From Roseiarcus sp050012775 (GTDB lineage Bacteria > Pseudomonadota > Alphaproteobacteria > Rhizobiales > Beijerinckiaceae): 64,000 bases of DNA. The stretch lies in the NCBI GenBank assembly GCA_050012775.1, contig JBEKGN010000016.1, positions 40,504-104,503 of the forward strand, written 5' to 3'. How positions within the stretch are numbered: position 1 is the first letter of the stretch; each line of letters starts with the position of its first letter. A program made the translations under genes and the position numbers. The notes beneath the pieces are model-generated. The model saw only the letters and a list, made by a program, of their open reading frames with translations, was not told where the DNA came from and ran no database searches. Shown one piece after another: positions 43,564-61,880 of the stretch.

Positions 43564-43842
43564 TTACGCCCTCTTCGCCTTCTTGTCGGCGGAATGGCCG
43601 TGGAACGTGCGCGTCGGCGCGAATTCGCCGAACTTGTGGCCGATCATTTCCTCGGAAACCGACACCGGCACATGCTTGTGGCCGTTGTGGACGCCGAAAG
43701 TCAGACCGACGAATTGCGGCAGAATCGTCGAACGACGGCTCCATATCTTGATGACGTCCGAGCGGCCCGAACCGCGCGCCACGTCGGCTTTCTTGAGGAG
43801 GTACCCGTCGATGAACGGCCCCTTCCAAATGGAACGCGCCAT
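43564..43842 (-). CDS. rpsS: 30S ribosomal protein S19
   Basis: 92 residues. MARSIWKGPFIDGYLLKKAD, IKIWSRRSTILPQFVGLTFG and HNGHKHVPVSVSEEMIGHKF are conserved. It is three bases from rplB. Confidence 0.98.
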   Translation of the reverse strand: MARSIWKGPFIDGYLLKKADVARGSGRSDVIKIWSRRSTILPQFVGLTFGVHNGHKHVPVSVSEEMIGHKFGEFAPTRTFHGHSADKKAKRA

Positions 43843-43845
43843 GGC

Positions 43846-44685
43846 TTAGCCCTTCTTCTTGCGGACATGCCGCGATGCGACGATGAATTTGTCGGTCGAT
43901 TTGTTGCGGCGGGTCTTGGCGCCCTTGGTCGGCTTGCCCCAGGGCGAGACCGGGTGGCGGCCGCCCGACGTCTTGCCTTCGCCGCCGCCATGGGGATGGT
44001 CGACCGGGTTCATCGTGACGCCGCGATTATGCGGGCGTTGACCGAGCCAGCGATTGCGGCCCGCCTTGCCCAGCGAAGTGTTCATGTGATCGGGGTTCGA
44101 CACCGCGCCGACGGTGGCGAAGCACTGACCGTGAATCAGGCGCTGTTCGCCAGAGCTGAGGCGCAAGGAGACGTAGCCCTGATCGCGCGCCACGATCTGC
44201 GCGTAGGAGCCAGCCGACCGCGCGATCGCGCCCCCCTTGCCGATCTTCATTTCGACATTGTGGACGATCGTGCCGACGGGAATGTTGGCGAGCGGCATCG
44301 CATTGCCCGGCTTCACGTCGACCTGCACGCCCGCGACGACCGTGTCGCCGACGCCGAGGCGCTGCGGCGCGACGATATAGGCCTGCTCGCCGTCCTCGTA
44401 ACGAATGAGCGCGATGAAGCTCGTCCGGTTGGGGTCGTATTCCAGCCGTTCGACCTTGCCGGCGACGTCGAGCTTGCGACGCTTGAAGTCGACCAGGCGA
44501 TAAGACTGCTTATGACCGCCGCCGCGAAAGCGCACAGTGATGCGACCAGCGTTGTTGCGCCCGCCCTTCTCCGACTTGCCGACGGTCAGAGCCTTCACCG
44601 GCTTGCCCTTGTAGAGCTCGCTGCGATCGACGATGGCCAATTGGCGTAGGCCAGGCGTCGTCGGATTGTATGTCTTGAGAGCCAT
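43846..44685 (-). CDS. rplB: 50S ribosomal protein L2
   Basis: 279 residues. MALKTYNPTTPGLRQLAIVD, GRITVRFRGGGHKQSYRLVD and VTMNPVDHPHGGGEGKTSGG with the peptidyl-transferase-proximal histidine, then GKPTKGAKTRRNKSTDKFIV. Standard length. Confidence 0.98.
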   Translation of the reverse strand: MALKTYNPTTPGLRQLAIVDRSELYKGKPVKALTVGKSEKGGRNNAGRITVRFRGGGHKQSYRLVDFKRRKLDVAGKVERLEYDPNRTSFIALIRYEDGEQAYIVAPQRLGVGDTVVAGVQVDVKPGNAMPLANIPVGTIVHNVEMKIGKGGAIARSAGSYAQIVARDQGYVSLRLSSGEQRLIHGQCFATVGAVSNPDHMNTSLGKAGRNRWLGQRPHNRGVTMNPVDHPHGGGEGKTSGGRHPVSPWGKPTKGAKTRRNKSTDKFIVASRHVRKKKG

Positions 44686-44697
44686 TGTCCTGAACCC

Positions 44698-44994
44698 TTA
44701 AAGACCGCTGGTCACATCGATGCGGTGACCATCCGCGAGCGTCACGACGGCTTTCTTGACATCCTGCTGCTTGCCGCGGATGCCGCGAAACACCTTGTTC
44801 TTGCCCTTGCGCAGAAGCGTGTTGACCGCCGTCACCTTGACGTCGAACAGCTTCTCGATCGCCGCCTTGATCTGCGGCTTGGTCGCCTCGCGGCGCACCT
44901 TGAACACGAACTGATTGCTCTCGGACGCGATGGTCGCTTTTTCCGTGATCACGGGGGAAACGATCGTGTCGTAGTGGCGGGCGTCTTTGCTCAT
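44698..44994 (-). CDS. rplW: 50S ribosomal protein L23
   Basis: 98 residues. MSKDARHYDTIVSPVITEKA, QFVFKVRREATKPQIKAAIE, and LLRKGKNKVFRGIRGKQQDV. It is the docking site for trigger factor and SRP at the tunnel exit. The start overlaps the rplD stop (ATGA). Confidence 0.97.
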   Translation of the reverse strand: MSKDARHYDTIVSPVITEKATIASESNQFVFKVRREATKPQIKAAIEKLFDVKVTAVNTLLRKGKNKVFRGIRGKQQDVKKAVVTLADGHRIDVTSGL

Positions 44995-45611
44995 TTGAAC
45001 CGCGCCTCCAGCGCTTCGATCGCCGCCCGCGTCAGCACGAGCTTGTCGCGGCGCATGATGTCGTAAACGTTGATCCCCTGCGCGGGCAGCACGTCGACCT
45101 GCGGCAAGTTGCGCGCGGCGTGGGCGAAATTGGCGTCGACTTCGGCGCCGTCGATGATCAGCACGTTGCTGAGCGAAGCCTTGGCGAAGTTTTCGCGCAA
45201 GGCCTTGGTTTTGGCCTCGTCCAGATGCGCGCGCTCCCAAACGACGAGCCCGCCGGCGCGATGCTTGGCCGACAGCGCATGGCGCAGAGCCAGGGCGCGC
45301 ACCTTCTTGGGCAGATCGTGCGCGTGGCTGCGCACCACCGGCCCCATGGCCCGACCGCCGCCGCGGAACTGCGGCACGCGGGCAGAGCCGTGACGAGCGC
45401 CGCCGGTGCCCTTCTGCTTGTACATCTTCTTGCCGGTGCGATGGATGTCCGCCCGCCCCAGCGTCTTGTGGTCGCCCGCCTGGCGCTTGGCCAATTGCCA
45501 GCGCACCATGCGCGCGATCAGATCCTCGCGCGGCTCCAGGCCGAAGATCGCATCGTCGAGCTCGAGCGAGCCGGCGGCGGTTCCGTCAATCGACGTCATG
45601 TCGAATTTCAT
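44991..45611 (-). CDS. rplD: 50S ribosomal protein L4
   Basis: 206 residues from ATG 45611 (MKFDMTSIDGT). The tunnel loop is HRTGKKMYKQKGTGGARHGS with VPQFRGGGRAMGPVVRSHAH, and the C-terminus DVLPAQGINVYDIMRRDKLV. L4 can repress the S10 operon in enterics; whether it does here is unknown. The in-frame upstream extension overlaps rplC and is not used. Confidence 0.97.
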   Translation of the reverse strand: MKFDMTSIDGTAAGSLELDDAIFGLEPREDLIARMVRWQLAKRQAGDHKTLGRADIHRTGKKMYKQKGTGGARHGSARVPQFRGGGRAMGPVVRSHAHDLPKKVRALALRHALSAKHRAGGLVVWERAHLDEAKTKALRENFAKASLSNVLIIDGAEVDANFAHAARNLPQVDVLPAQGINVYDIMRRDKLVLTRAAIEALEARFK

Positions 45612-45615
45612 GGCG

Positions 45616-46338
45616 TCATTCTCCCTTCGGCTCGGCGGCGGGCGCTTGGGCCGACGCTTCTGCGTGAACGCGGAACTTGCCGGGCGACGGCGCATCCTTC
45701 GGCAATGGCTTCTTGACGGCGTCGCGCACCGCGATCCAGCCGCCGGCGTGGCCGGGCACCGACCCCTCGACGAGGATCAGGCCGCGCTCGGCGTCGGTCT
45801 GCACGACGCGCAAATTCTGCGTCGTCACCCGATCCGTGCCCATGTGGCCCGCCATCTTCTTGTTCTTCCAGGTCTTGCCGGGGTCCTGACGGCCGCCGGT
45901 CGAACCGTGCGAACGATGCGAGACGGAGACGCCGTGCGTCGCGCGCAAGCCATGGAAGTTCCAGCGCTTCATCGGGCCGGCGAAGCCCTTGCCGATGGTC
46001 ACGCCGGTCACGTCGACGAACTGGCCGACCAGGAAGTGATCGGCGGTGATCTCGGCCCCGACCGGGATCAGCTTGTCCTCGGCGACGCGAAATTCGGCGA
46101 GCTTCAGCTTCGGCTCGACGTGAGCGATGGCGAAGCGACCGCGCTCGGCCTTGGCGACGTTCTTGACCTTGGCGCGGCCGATGCCGACCTGAAGCGCGGT
46201 GTAGCCGTTCTTTTCCTGCGTGCGATGCGCGACGACCTGGCAGCCCTCGACCTTGAGGACCGTGACCGGAACGTGATCGCCCGCGTCGGTGAAGATGCGG
46301 GTCATGCCCAGCTTCTGTGCGATGATGCCTGAACGCAT
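45616..46338 (-). CDS. rplC: 50S ribosomal protein L3
   Basis: 240 residues, longer than E. coli L3 (209) by a C-terminal Ala/Glu-rich tail (HAEASAQAPAAEPKGE). MRSGIIAQKLGMTRIFTDAG, GKGFAGPMKRWNFHGLRATH and GSTGGRQDPGKTWKNKKMAG form the conserved core near the peptidyl-transferase centre. Confidence 0.97.
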   Translation of the reverse strand: MRSGIIAQKLGMTRIFTDAGDHVPVTVLKVEGCQVVAHRTQEKNGYTALQVGIGRAKVKNVAKAERGRFAIAHVEPKLKLAEFRVAEDKLIPVGAEITADHFLVGQFVDVTGVTIGKGFAGPMKRWNFHGLRATHGVSVSHRSHGSTGGRQDPGKTWKNKKMAGHMGTDRVTTQNLRVVQTDAERGLILVEGSVPGHAGGWIAVRDAVKKPLPKDAPSPGKFRVHAEASAQAPAAEPKGE

Positions 46339-46395
46339 GGCGTTTATCCTTCAGAGCGCATTCGCAGATAAGCGAAGAGGCGCTCGCCAAATCCC

Positions 46396-46704
<309 letters not shown>

Positions 46705-46732
46705 GGTTTTAGATCCCTGGCCGGCGCGGACG

Positions 46733-46750
46733 GGGCGGAAAACCCCGCCC
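46733..46750 (-). terminator. Hairpin between tuf and rpsJ
   Basis: GGGCGG (46733-46738) pairs with CCGCCC (46745-46750) around AAAACC. It is downstream of tuf without a T-tract, so at most a partial terminator or processing site. Confidence 0.3.
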
Positions 46751-46769
46751 GGCTTTCACAGTGCTTTCG

Positions 46770-47960
<1,191 letters not shown>

Positions 47961-48012
47961 GGCCGGACTCCTTCTCGTGTTCTTTATTCATAACGAAGTT
48001 GGGCGGGACGCC

Positions 48013-50088
48013 TTATTTGAATTTCGCCTGGATCTCCGTGGCGATATTCGCAGGCACTTGTTCGTAGTGATCGAATTGCATCGTGAAGTTGGCGCGCCCT
48101 TGGGTGCCCGAGCGCAGCTGGTTGACGTAGCCGAACATGTTGGCGAGCGGCACCATCGCATTGATGACGACCGCGTTGGCGCGCATGTCCTGGCCTTGCA
48201 CGTGGCCGCGGCGGGACAGAAGATCGCCCATGACGAAGCCGGTGTGCTCCTCGGGCGACACCACCTCGACCTTCATGATCGGCTCGAGCAGCACCGATCC
48301 GCCCTTCTGCAAACCTTCGCGGAAGGCCGCGCGCGAGGCGATTTCGAAGGCCAGCGCCGACGAGTCGACGTCGTGATAGGCGCCGTCGATCAGCGTCGCC
48401 TTGACGTCGACGACGGGGAACCCGGCGAGGATGCCCGAGCCCATCACGCTGTTGATGCCCTTTTCGACGCCGGGGATATATTCCTTGGGAACCGCCCCGC
48501 CGACGACCTTGGATTCGAAGGACGAACCGGCGCCAGGTTCGGCCGGCTCGAACACGATCGTCACCTTGGCGAACTGGCCGGTGCCGCCCGTCTGCTTCTT
48601 GTGGGTGTAGTTGATCTCGGTGCGCTTGGTCAGCTTCTCGCGATAGGCGACCTGAGGCGCGCCGATGCTCGCGTCGACCTTGTAGGTGCGCCGGAGAATA
48701 TCGACTTTGATGTCGAGATGCAGTTCGCCCATCCCCTTGAGGATGGTCTGGCCGGATTCCTGGTCGGTCGAGACGCGGAACGAGGGATCCTCGGCGGCGA
48801 GCTTGGCCAGGGCGACGCCCAGCTTCTCCTGATCCGCCTTCGACTTCGGCTCGATCGCGATCTCGATGACCGGCTCCGGGAATTCCATCTTCTCGAGAAT
48901 GACCGGCTTTTGCAGATCGCACAGCGTGTCGCCCGTGCGGGTGTCCTTGAGACCGGCGAGCGCGACGATGTCGCCCGCGAAGGCTTCCTTGATGTCTTCG
49001 CGATTGTTCGCGTGCATCAAAAGCATGCGGCCGACGCGCTCTTTCTTGTCCTTGGTGGAATTGAGCACCGTCGTGCCCGATTCGATCTTGCCCGAATAGA
49101 CGCGGCAAAACGTGATCGTGCCGACGAACGGGTCGTCCATGATCTTGAAGCCGAGCATCGAGAACGGGTCGGAGTCGCTCGGCATGCGCAGAATTTCCGC
49201 GCCCGTGTCGACGTCGATGCCCTTGATGGCCCCGCGGTCGACCGGAGAAGGCAGATAGGCCACCACCGCGTCGAGCAGCGGCTGAACGCCTTTGTTCTTG
49301 AACGCCGAACCGCAAAGCACCGGCACGAACGTGATCTGGCGCACCGCCTTGCGGATGAGACGCTGCAAGGTCGGAACGTCCGGCACCTGACCATCCAGGT
49401 AGGCGCTCATCACATCGTCGTCGAGTTCGACCGCCGCCTCGATCAGCGTGTGGCGATATTCCTCGACCTGTTTGAGCAACTCGGCCGGAATTTCTTCGTC
49501 GTGATATTTGGCGCCCAGACCCTCGTCTTCCCAGACGACCGCCTTCATGCGCAGAAGGTCGATGACGCCCTTGAAATTCGACTCGGAACCGATCGGCAGC
49601 TGAATGCACACCGGACGGCCGCCGACCTTGGTCTTGATCTCGTCGACGCAACGGAAGAAGTCAGCGCCCGTTTTGTCCATCTTGTTGACGAACACGATGC
49701 GCGGCACGCCGTATTTGTCGGCCTGACGCCAAACGGTCTCCGTCTGCGGCTCGACGCCTTGGTTGCCGTCGAGAACGCAGACCGCGCCGTCGAGCACGCG
49801 CAACGAACGCTCGACCTCGATGGTGAAATCGACGTGGCCGGGGGTGTCGATGATGTTCAGGCGCTTGTCCTGCCAGAACGTGGTCGTCGCCGCGGACGTG
49901 ATCGTGATGCCCCGCTCCTGCTCCTGCTCCATCCAGTCCATCGTGGCGGCGCCGTCATGGACTTCGCCGATCTTATGCGACTTGCCGGAATAGTAGAGGA
50001 TGCGCTCGGTCGTCGTCGTCTTTCCCGCATCGATGTGGGCCATGATGCCGAAATTACGATAGTCCTCGATAGCGTGGCTGCGCGCCAT
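48013..50088 (-). CDS. fusA: Elongation factor G
   Basis: 691 residues. G1 AHIDAGKTTTTERILYYSG, G3 IIDTPGHVDFTIEVERSLRV, G4 VNKMDKTGADFFRCVDEI; domain IV segments ESGQTILKGMGELHLDIKVD and GSGILAGFPVVDVKATLIDG. It drives ribosome translocation and, with RRF, recycling. Standard str-operon position between rpsG and tuf. Confidence 0.99.
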   Translation of the reverse strand: MARSHAIEDYRNFGIMAHIDAGKTTTTERILYYSGKSHKIGEVHDGAATMDWMEQEQERGITITSAATTTFWQDKRLNIIDTPGHVDFTIEVERSLRVLDGAVCVLDGNQGVEPQTETVWRQADKYGVPRIVFVNKMDKTGADFFRCVDEIKTKVGGRPVCIQLPIGSESNFKGVIDLLRMKAVVWEDEGLGAKYHDEEIPAELLKQVEEYRHTLIEAAVELDDDVMSAYLDGQVPDVPTLQRLIRKAVRQITFVPVLCGSAFKNKGVQPLLDAVVAYLPSPVDRGAIKGIDVDTGAEILRMPSDSDPFSMLGFKIMDDPFVGTITFCRVYSGKIESGTTVLNSTKDKKERVGRMLLMHANNREDIKEAFAGDIVALAGLKDTRTGDTLCDLQKPVILEKMEFPEPVIEIAIEPKSKADQEKLGVALAKLAAEDPSFRVSTDQESGQTILKGMGELHLDIKVDILRRTYKVDASIGAPQVAYREKLTKRTEINYTHKKQTGGTGQFAKVTIVFEPAEPGAGSSFESKVVGGAVPKEYIPGVEKGINSVMGSGILAGFPVVDVKATLIDGAYHDVDSSALAFEIASRAAFREGLQKGGSVLLEPIMKVEVVSPEEHTGFVMGDLLSRRGHVQGQDMRANAVVINAMVPLANMFGYVNQLRSGTQGRANFTMQFDHYEQVPANIATEIQAKFK

Positions 50089-50120
50089 AATCTTGATCCC
50101 GTATGGTGGTCAGCGGCCGC

Positions 50121-50591
50121 TTACCAGCGGTAGTGAGCGAAGGCGCGGTTGGCTTCCGCCATCCGGTGCGTGTCTTCGCGCTTCTTGACTGCGGCGCCGC
50201 GATTGTTCGAGGCGTCGAGCAATTCGCTGGAAAGCCGGTCCACCATGGTCCTGTCATTGCGATCGCGCGCGGCGGCGATGATCCAGCGGATCGCCAGCGC
50301 CTGCCGGCGTTCCGTGCGCACTTCGACGGGAACCTGATAGGTCGCGCCGCCGACGCGGCGCGAGCGCACTTCCACCGCCGGCGCGACATTCTCGAGCGCC
50401 TGCTTGAAAACGACCAGCGGGTCGGTCTTGACCTTGCTCTCGACGCCGTCGAGAGCGCCGTAGACGATCGCCTCGGCGACCGATTTCTTGCCTTCGTACA
50501 TGATGGTGTTCATGAACTTCGCAACCACGACGTCGCCGTATTTGGCGTCCGGAATGATTTCGCGTTTTTCAGCGCTATGGCGGCGCGACAT
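50121..50591 (-). CDS. rpsG: 30S ribosomal protein S7
   Basis: 156 residues. MSRRHSAEKREIIPDAKYGD, KFMNTIMYEGKKSVAEAIVY, GGATYQVPVEVRTERRQALA, and AEANRAFAHYRW at the end. It nucleates the 30S head. A 115-base spacer with a repeat element separates it from rpsL. Confidence 0.98.
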   Translation of the reverse strand: MSRRHSAEKREIIPDAKYGDVVVAKFMNTIMYEGKKSVAEAIVYGALDGVESKVKTDPLVVFKQALENVAPAVEVRSRRVGGATYQVPVEVRTERRQALAIRWIIAAARDRNDRTMVDRLSSELLDASNNRGAAVKKREDTHRMAEANRAFAHYRW

Positions 50592-50599
50592 GGTCTAAC

Positions 50600-50690
50600 T
50601 CTCTGTTTGCGTCATGGCAGGACTTGATCCAGCCATCCAGTTGATCCTCTTGGCGATCCTCGGGTCTCGCTTCGCGCGGCCGAGGATGGC
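50600..50690. repeat. Intergenic repeat element of the MAGLDPAI type between rpsG and rpsL
   Basis: The plus strand reads GTCATGGCAGGACTTGATCC at 50612, whose conceptual translation begins MAGLDPAIQ. That string recurs in spurious ORFs over intergenic repeats of many alphaproteobacteria. A stem ATCCTCGG / CCGAGGAT (50655-50690 area) follows. It lies inside the transcribed str-operon spacer. Confidence 0.45.
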
Positions 50691-50706
50691 CTTCGCTGCG
50701 CTCAGG

Positions 50707-51078
50707 TCACTTCGGACGCTTGGCGCCGTACTTCGAACGGCGCTGCTTGCGATCCTTCACGCCCTGAGTGTCGAGCACGCCGCGCAGAATGTGATAGCGC
50801 ACGCCGGGCAAATCCTTGACGCGGCCGCCGCGAATCATCACCACCGAGTGCTCTTGCAGATTGTGGCCTTCGCCGGGGATGTACCCGATGACTTCGAAAC
50901 CATTGGTCAGACGAACCTTGGCGACCTTGCGCAAAGCCGAGTTCGGCTTTTTCGGCGTCGTCGTATAGACGCGGGTGCAAACGCCGCGCTTCTGCGGGCT
51001 CGCCTCGAGGTGGCGCGCCTTTTCGCGATAAGTCTTGGGTTGCCGCGGTTTGCGGATCAACTGGCTGATCGTCGGCAT
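50707..51078 (-). CDS. rpsL: 30S ribosomal protein S12
   Basis: 123 residues from ATG (MPTISQLIRKPRQPKTYREK). RVYTTTPKKPNSALRKVAKV carries the wild-type lysine at the streptomycin site, and IPGEGHNLQEHSVVMIRGGR the second conserved loop, so no resistance allele is evident. An in-frame upstream extension of eight residues has no support in the family. A strong leader hairpin lies 104 bases upstream. Confidence 0.98.
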   Translation of the reverse strand: MPTISQLIRKPRQPKTYREKARHLEASPQKRGVCTRVYTTTPKKPNSALRKVAKVRLTNGFEVIGYIPGEGHNLQEHSVVMIRGGRVKDLPGVRYHILRGVLDTQGVKDRKQRRSKYGAKRPK

Positions 51079-51480
51079 CGTAAGCCCTTCGTCCCGTATC
51101 AAAATGGCGCAGCCGCGAGGCCGAACCGCTCGAAATTCTCAACTCATCGTCGGCGCTAGGCGCGAAACCAAACGCGCCGCGAAAACCCGCTTACGGGTTT
51201 TGGGCGCTGATGTCGCAGAGGACCACGGGAGGCCCGCGGTCTTGCTCCTGCAAACCCAGCCGAGGTTCGCCCGGCCGGTATGGTCTACTCGTCGATGAGA
51301 TCGTCAGCGTTTAGAGCCGATAGGTTTTGGGCGCGTCGCCCGAAACAGCAAAGCTCTACGGCCTGTCGAAAGTGCGCGGACCATATTCGCGGCGCCCGAA
51401 GGCGTCAACCCCTTTGATCCGAGAAAACGCCGATAATGAGCGAAAAAGGCCGTCCCCCGCCGCCGCAGCCGAGGCGCGCC
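51079..51480. other. Leader region between the PAS gene and rpsL
   Basis: 402 bases without a supported gene. It carries the hairpin at 51182-51201 and presumably the str-operon promoter, since the PAS gene and rpoC terminator lie upstream. Nothing else is recognised. Confidence 0.45.
51182..51201 (-). terminator. Hairpin in the rpsL leader
   Basis: AAAACCC (51182-51188) and GGGTTTT (51195-51201) form a 7-bp stem with a GTAAGC loop (minus-strand reading). It ends about 104 bases before rpsL. It resembles a compact terminator, and could be an attenuator for the str operon or the terminator of the PAS gene transcript. Confidence 0.45.
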
Positions 51481-51966
51481 TCAATTCATCCCCTTGGCGC
51501 CGGCGAGGCCGGCGGCAAATGACGCTTCGCCGGGCGCCTCGAGGATCGCGACCGCGCGCAGCAACTGGAACGATTCGTCTCCCTCCGTCGCGACCGGCAC
51601 GATTCGCACGCCGAGAACGCCCTCGCCATCCCCAACCGCGACGCGCGAGGCGACGCCGTAGCGCAGCGTCGAGCCGATCGCCGTGGCGAGGGTTTCATCC
51701 GCCGCTCGGTCGCGCGCGCGCAGGCGCTGGTCGGCGACGAACAGGCCCGCGCCCATCAGGCGCAGCGCCCGCGCGTTGACGTGCAACACTTCGCCCTGCT
51801 CGTCGAGAAGCGCGGCGGCCGCGCCGATCAGTTCGAGCCCGTCGGCGACGCCGCGCGCCCGAGCCCCCGCGAGCAGCGGCGCGAGCGGCGTCCGGTTCGC
51901 CTTTTCCTGGGCGGCCAGTCCATCCGGAACGCCGTCGGCGCGGCGCGGATCAACAACTGCTTTCAT
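51481..51966 (-). CDS. Stand-alone PAS-like domain protein, unknown function
   Basis: 161 residues from ATG (MKAVVDPRRADG) with GAGG six bases upstream. A PAS-like core is visible (LELIGAAAALLDEQGEVLHV, then NARALRLMGAGLFVAD), of the sort found N-terminal to LuxR-type regulators, but no helix-turn-helix or kinase follows; the protein ends soon after QLLRAVAILEAPGEASFAAG. It may be a truncated regulator or a small sensor/adaptor. It sits between rpoC and rpsL on the same strand, isolated by hairpins on both sides. Confidence 0.55.
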   Translation of the reverse strand: MKAVVDPRRADGVPDGLAAQEKANRTPLAPLLAGARARGVADGLELIGAAAALLDEQGEVLHVNARALRLMGAGLFVADQRLRARDRAADETLATAIGSTLRYGVASRVAVGDGEGVLGVRIVPVATEGDESFQLLRAVAILEAPGEASFAAGLAGAKGMN

Positions 51967-52128
51967 GGCGAGCCTCGTCGCGGTCGGCGCATCGCCCGTG
52001 CGCGAAACACCGCTCACGGACGTTTACGGAACGTAACAAAGCGTGCCTTCCCGGCTGATTGAAGACCGGATTGCGGCGCGCGCGCGGCGCCGCCCCGACC
52101 CTTTTTGGACGAGCGGCCGGCGCCAAAA

Positions 52129-52154
52129 AAAGAGCCGCCCGAAGGCGGCTCTTT
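52129..52154 (-). terminator. Rho-independent terminator of rpoBC
   Basis: On the minus strand the stem AAAGAGCCGCC / GGCGGCTCTTT with a short TTCG-containing loop is followed by a run of T (complement of 52124-52130). It lies about 40 bases past the rpoC stop. The strongest terminator in the window. Confidence 0.9.
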
Positions 52155-52192
52155 CCAGAAGCGATCGCAGGTCGCGCCGAACCGGCGGACGA

Positions 52193-56419
<4,227 letters not shown>

Positions 56420-56551
56420 TCTTGCATCTCCTGCGGGGCCGCTCGCCGCTTACGCGCTCACGGCCCGCTTTGATGGACAGGCGAGGAAAGGGCGATTCCC
56501 CGCCTTAGGCGAAACAAAGCGCTCGGATGACGCGAGCGCCGCGGCTCGCGA

Positions 56552-60676
<4,125 letters not shown>

Positions 60677-60843
60677 GTCGCTCCTCAATCCAAGCTTGCC
60701 GCCGAACCCCGGGCCGCCGCTCCTCGAAGAGAGCGCGCCGAGCCCGGACGGCGGACGGTGCGGGCGTAAGCCCAAAATTCCTTCGTCGCGCGTCGGGCGC
60801 GACGTCCGTGCGCCGATCGGACCTAGGCCCGGCCGGCTAAAGC

Positions 60844-60903
60844 TAAGACACGCGAACGCGTCTTAAACAGCTGAACGGCCCCAAGCCGAAGCCGGGACCG
60901 TTC
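60844..60903 (-). promoter_or_regulatory. Two hairpins in the rplL-rpoB spacer
   Basis: On the minus strand TAAGACGCG-TTCG-CGTGTCTTA (60844-60865) has a UUCG tetraloop and one wobble pair. Just upstream GAACGG/CCGTTC (60873-60878 with 60898-60903) closes a second stem. Position matches the partial attenuator known between rplL and rpoB in E. coli; its action here is inferred. Confidence 0.5.
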
Positions 60904-60938
60904 GATTCGCGCGCAGGCCCGAAACAGGCCCACGGTTT

Positions 60939-61313
60939 CTATTTGAGCTCGACCTTCGCGCCGGCCTTTTCCAAGGCGGCCTTGATCTTCTCGGCCTCTT
61001 CCTTGGAGACGCCTTCCTTGACCGCCTTGGGAGCGCCCTCGACGAGGTCCTTGGCTTCCTTCAGGCCGAGCGAGGTGATCGCGCGCACTTCCTTGATGAC
61101 TTCGATCTTCTTGTCGCCGGCGGCGGCGAGGACGACCGTGAACTCGGTCTTTTCTTCCACCGGCGCGGCGGCGACGGCGCCCGGCGCCGCGGCGACCGCG
61201 ACGGCGGCGGCGGCCGAAACGCCCCACTTGGCTTCCAAGAGCTTGGCGAGTTCCGCCGCCTCGAGGACGGTCAGGCTCGACAGTTCGTCGACGATTTTTT
61301 CGAGATTAGCCAT
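60939..61313 (-). CDS. rplL: 50S ribosomal protein L7/L12
   Basis: 124 residues. N-terminal dimerisation helices (KIVDELSSLTVLEAAELAKL), an Ala-rich hinge, and the factor-binding C-terminal domain (IEVIKEVRAITSLGLKEAKD, LVEGAPKAVKEGVSKEEAEK). Present in multiple copies on the stalk. It lies 51 bases after rplJ. Confidence 0.98.
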   Translation of the reverse strand: MANLEKIVDELSSLTVLEAAELAKLLEAKWGVSAAAAVAVAAAPGAVAAAPVEEKTEFTVVLAAAGDKKIEVIKEVRAITSLGLKEAKDLVEGAPKAVKEGVSKEEAEKIKAALEKAGAKVELK

Positions 61314-61364
61314 TTCTGCTGTTCCTATATGGTTCGAACCAGGGTGTTTGTGAAGAGCCTCGGA

Positions 61365-61880
61365 TCAGGCTGCGTCTTTGGCGGCATAGGCCCCGACCAC
61401 GCGCGCGAGCTTGGCGGCGGGCGCGGTGGAGAGCTGCGCGAGCTTGGTCGCCGGGGCGACGAGGAGCCCGAGCAGCTTGGCGCGCAGTTCGTCGAGGGAC
61501 GGCAAGGTCGCGAGCGACCTGACCCCTTCGACGTCCAGGGCCGTCTTGCCCATGGCGCCGCCCAGAAGCACGAATTTCTCGTGGTCCTTGGCGAAAGCCA
61601 CGGCTGCCTTGGCCGCCGCCACCGGATCGCTGGAATGAGCGATCAGGGTCGGCCCCTTGAGAAGGGAGCCGATCGAAGCGACGTCCGTGCCTTTGAGAGC
61701 AATCTGGGCGAGGCGGTTCTTGGCGACCTGAACCTTCGCGCCCGCCTGCCGCATCTGCTTGCGCAGACGTTGCATCTGGGCCACGGTGAGGCCAGAATAT
61801 TGCGCCACGACCACGACCGAAGCCTTCGAAAAGACTTCGTTCAAGGACGCGACGGCCTCCTTTTTTTCCGCTCTATCCAC
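61365..61880 (-). CDS. rplJ: 50S ribosomal protein L10
   Basis: 171 residues from GTG (encoded VDRAEKKEAVASLNEVFSKA), with GGAG nine bases upstream. SVVVVAQYSGLTVAQMQRLR, KVQVAKNRLAQIALKGTDVA and LLGGAMGKTALDVEGVRSLA are conserved; the C-terminal helix binds L12 dimers. The first true ATG would remove conserved sequence. rplK-rplA, the usual upstream genes, are absent; an OsmC-like gene lies 725 bases upstream. Confidence 0.95.
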   Translation of the reverse strand: MDRAEKKEAVASLNEVFSKASVVVVAQYSGLTVAQMQRLRKQMRQAGAKVQVAKNRLAQIALKGTDVASIGSLLKGPTLIAHSSDPVAAAKAAVAFAKDHEKFVLLGGAMGKTALDVEGVRSLATLPSLDELRAKLLGLLVAPATKLAQLSTAPAAKLARVVGAYAAKDAA

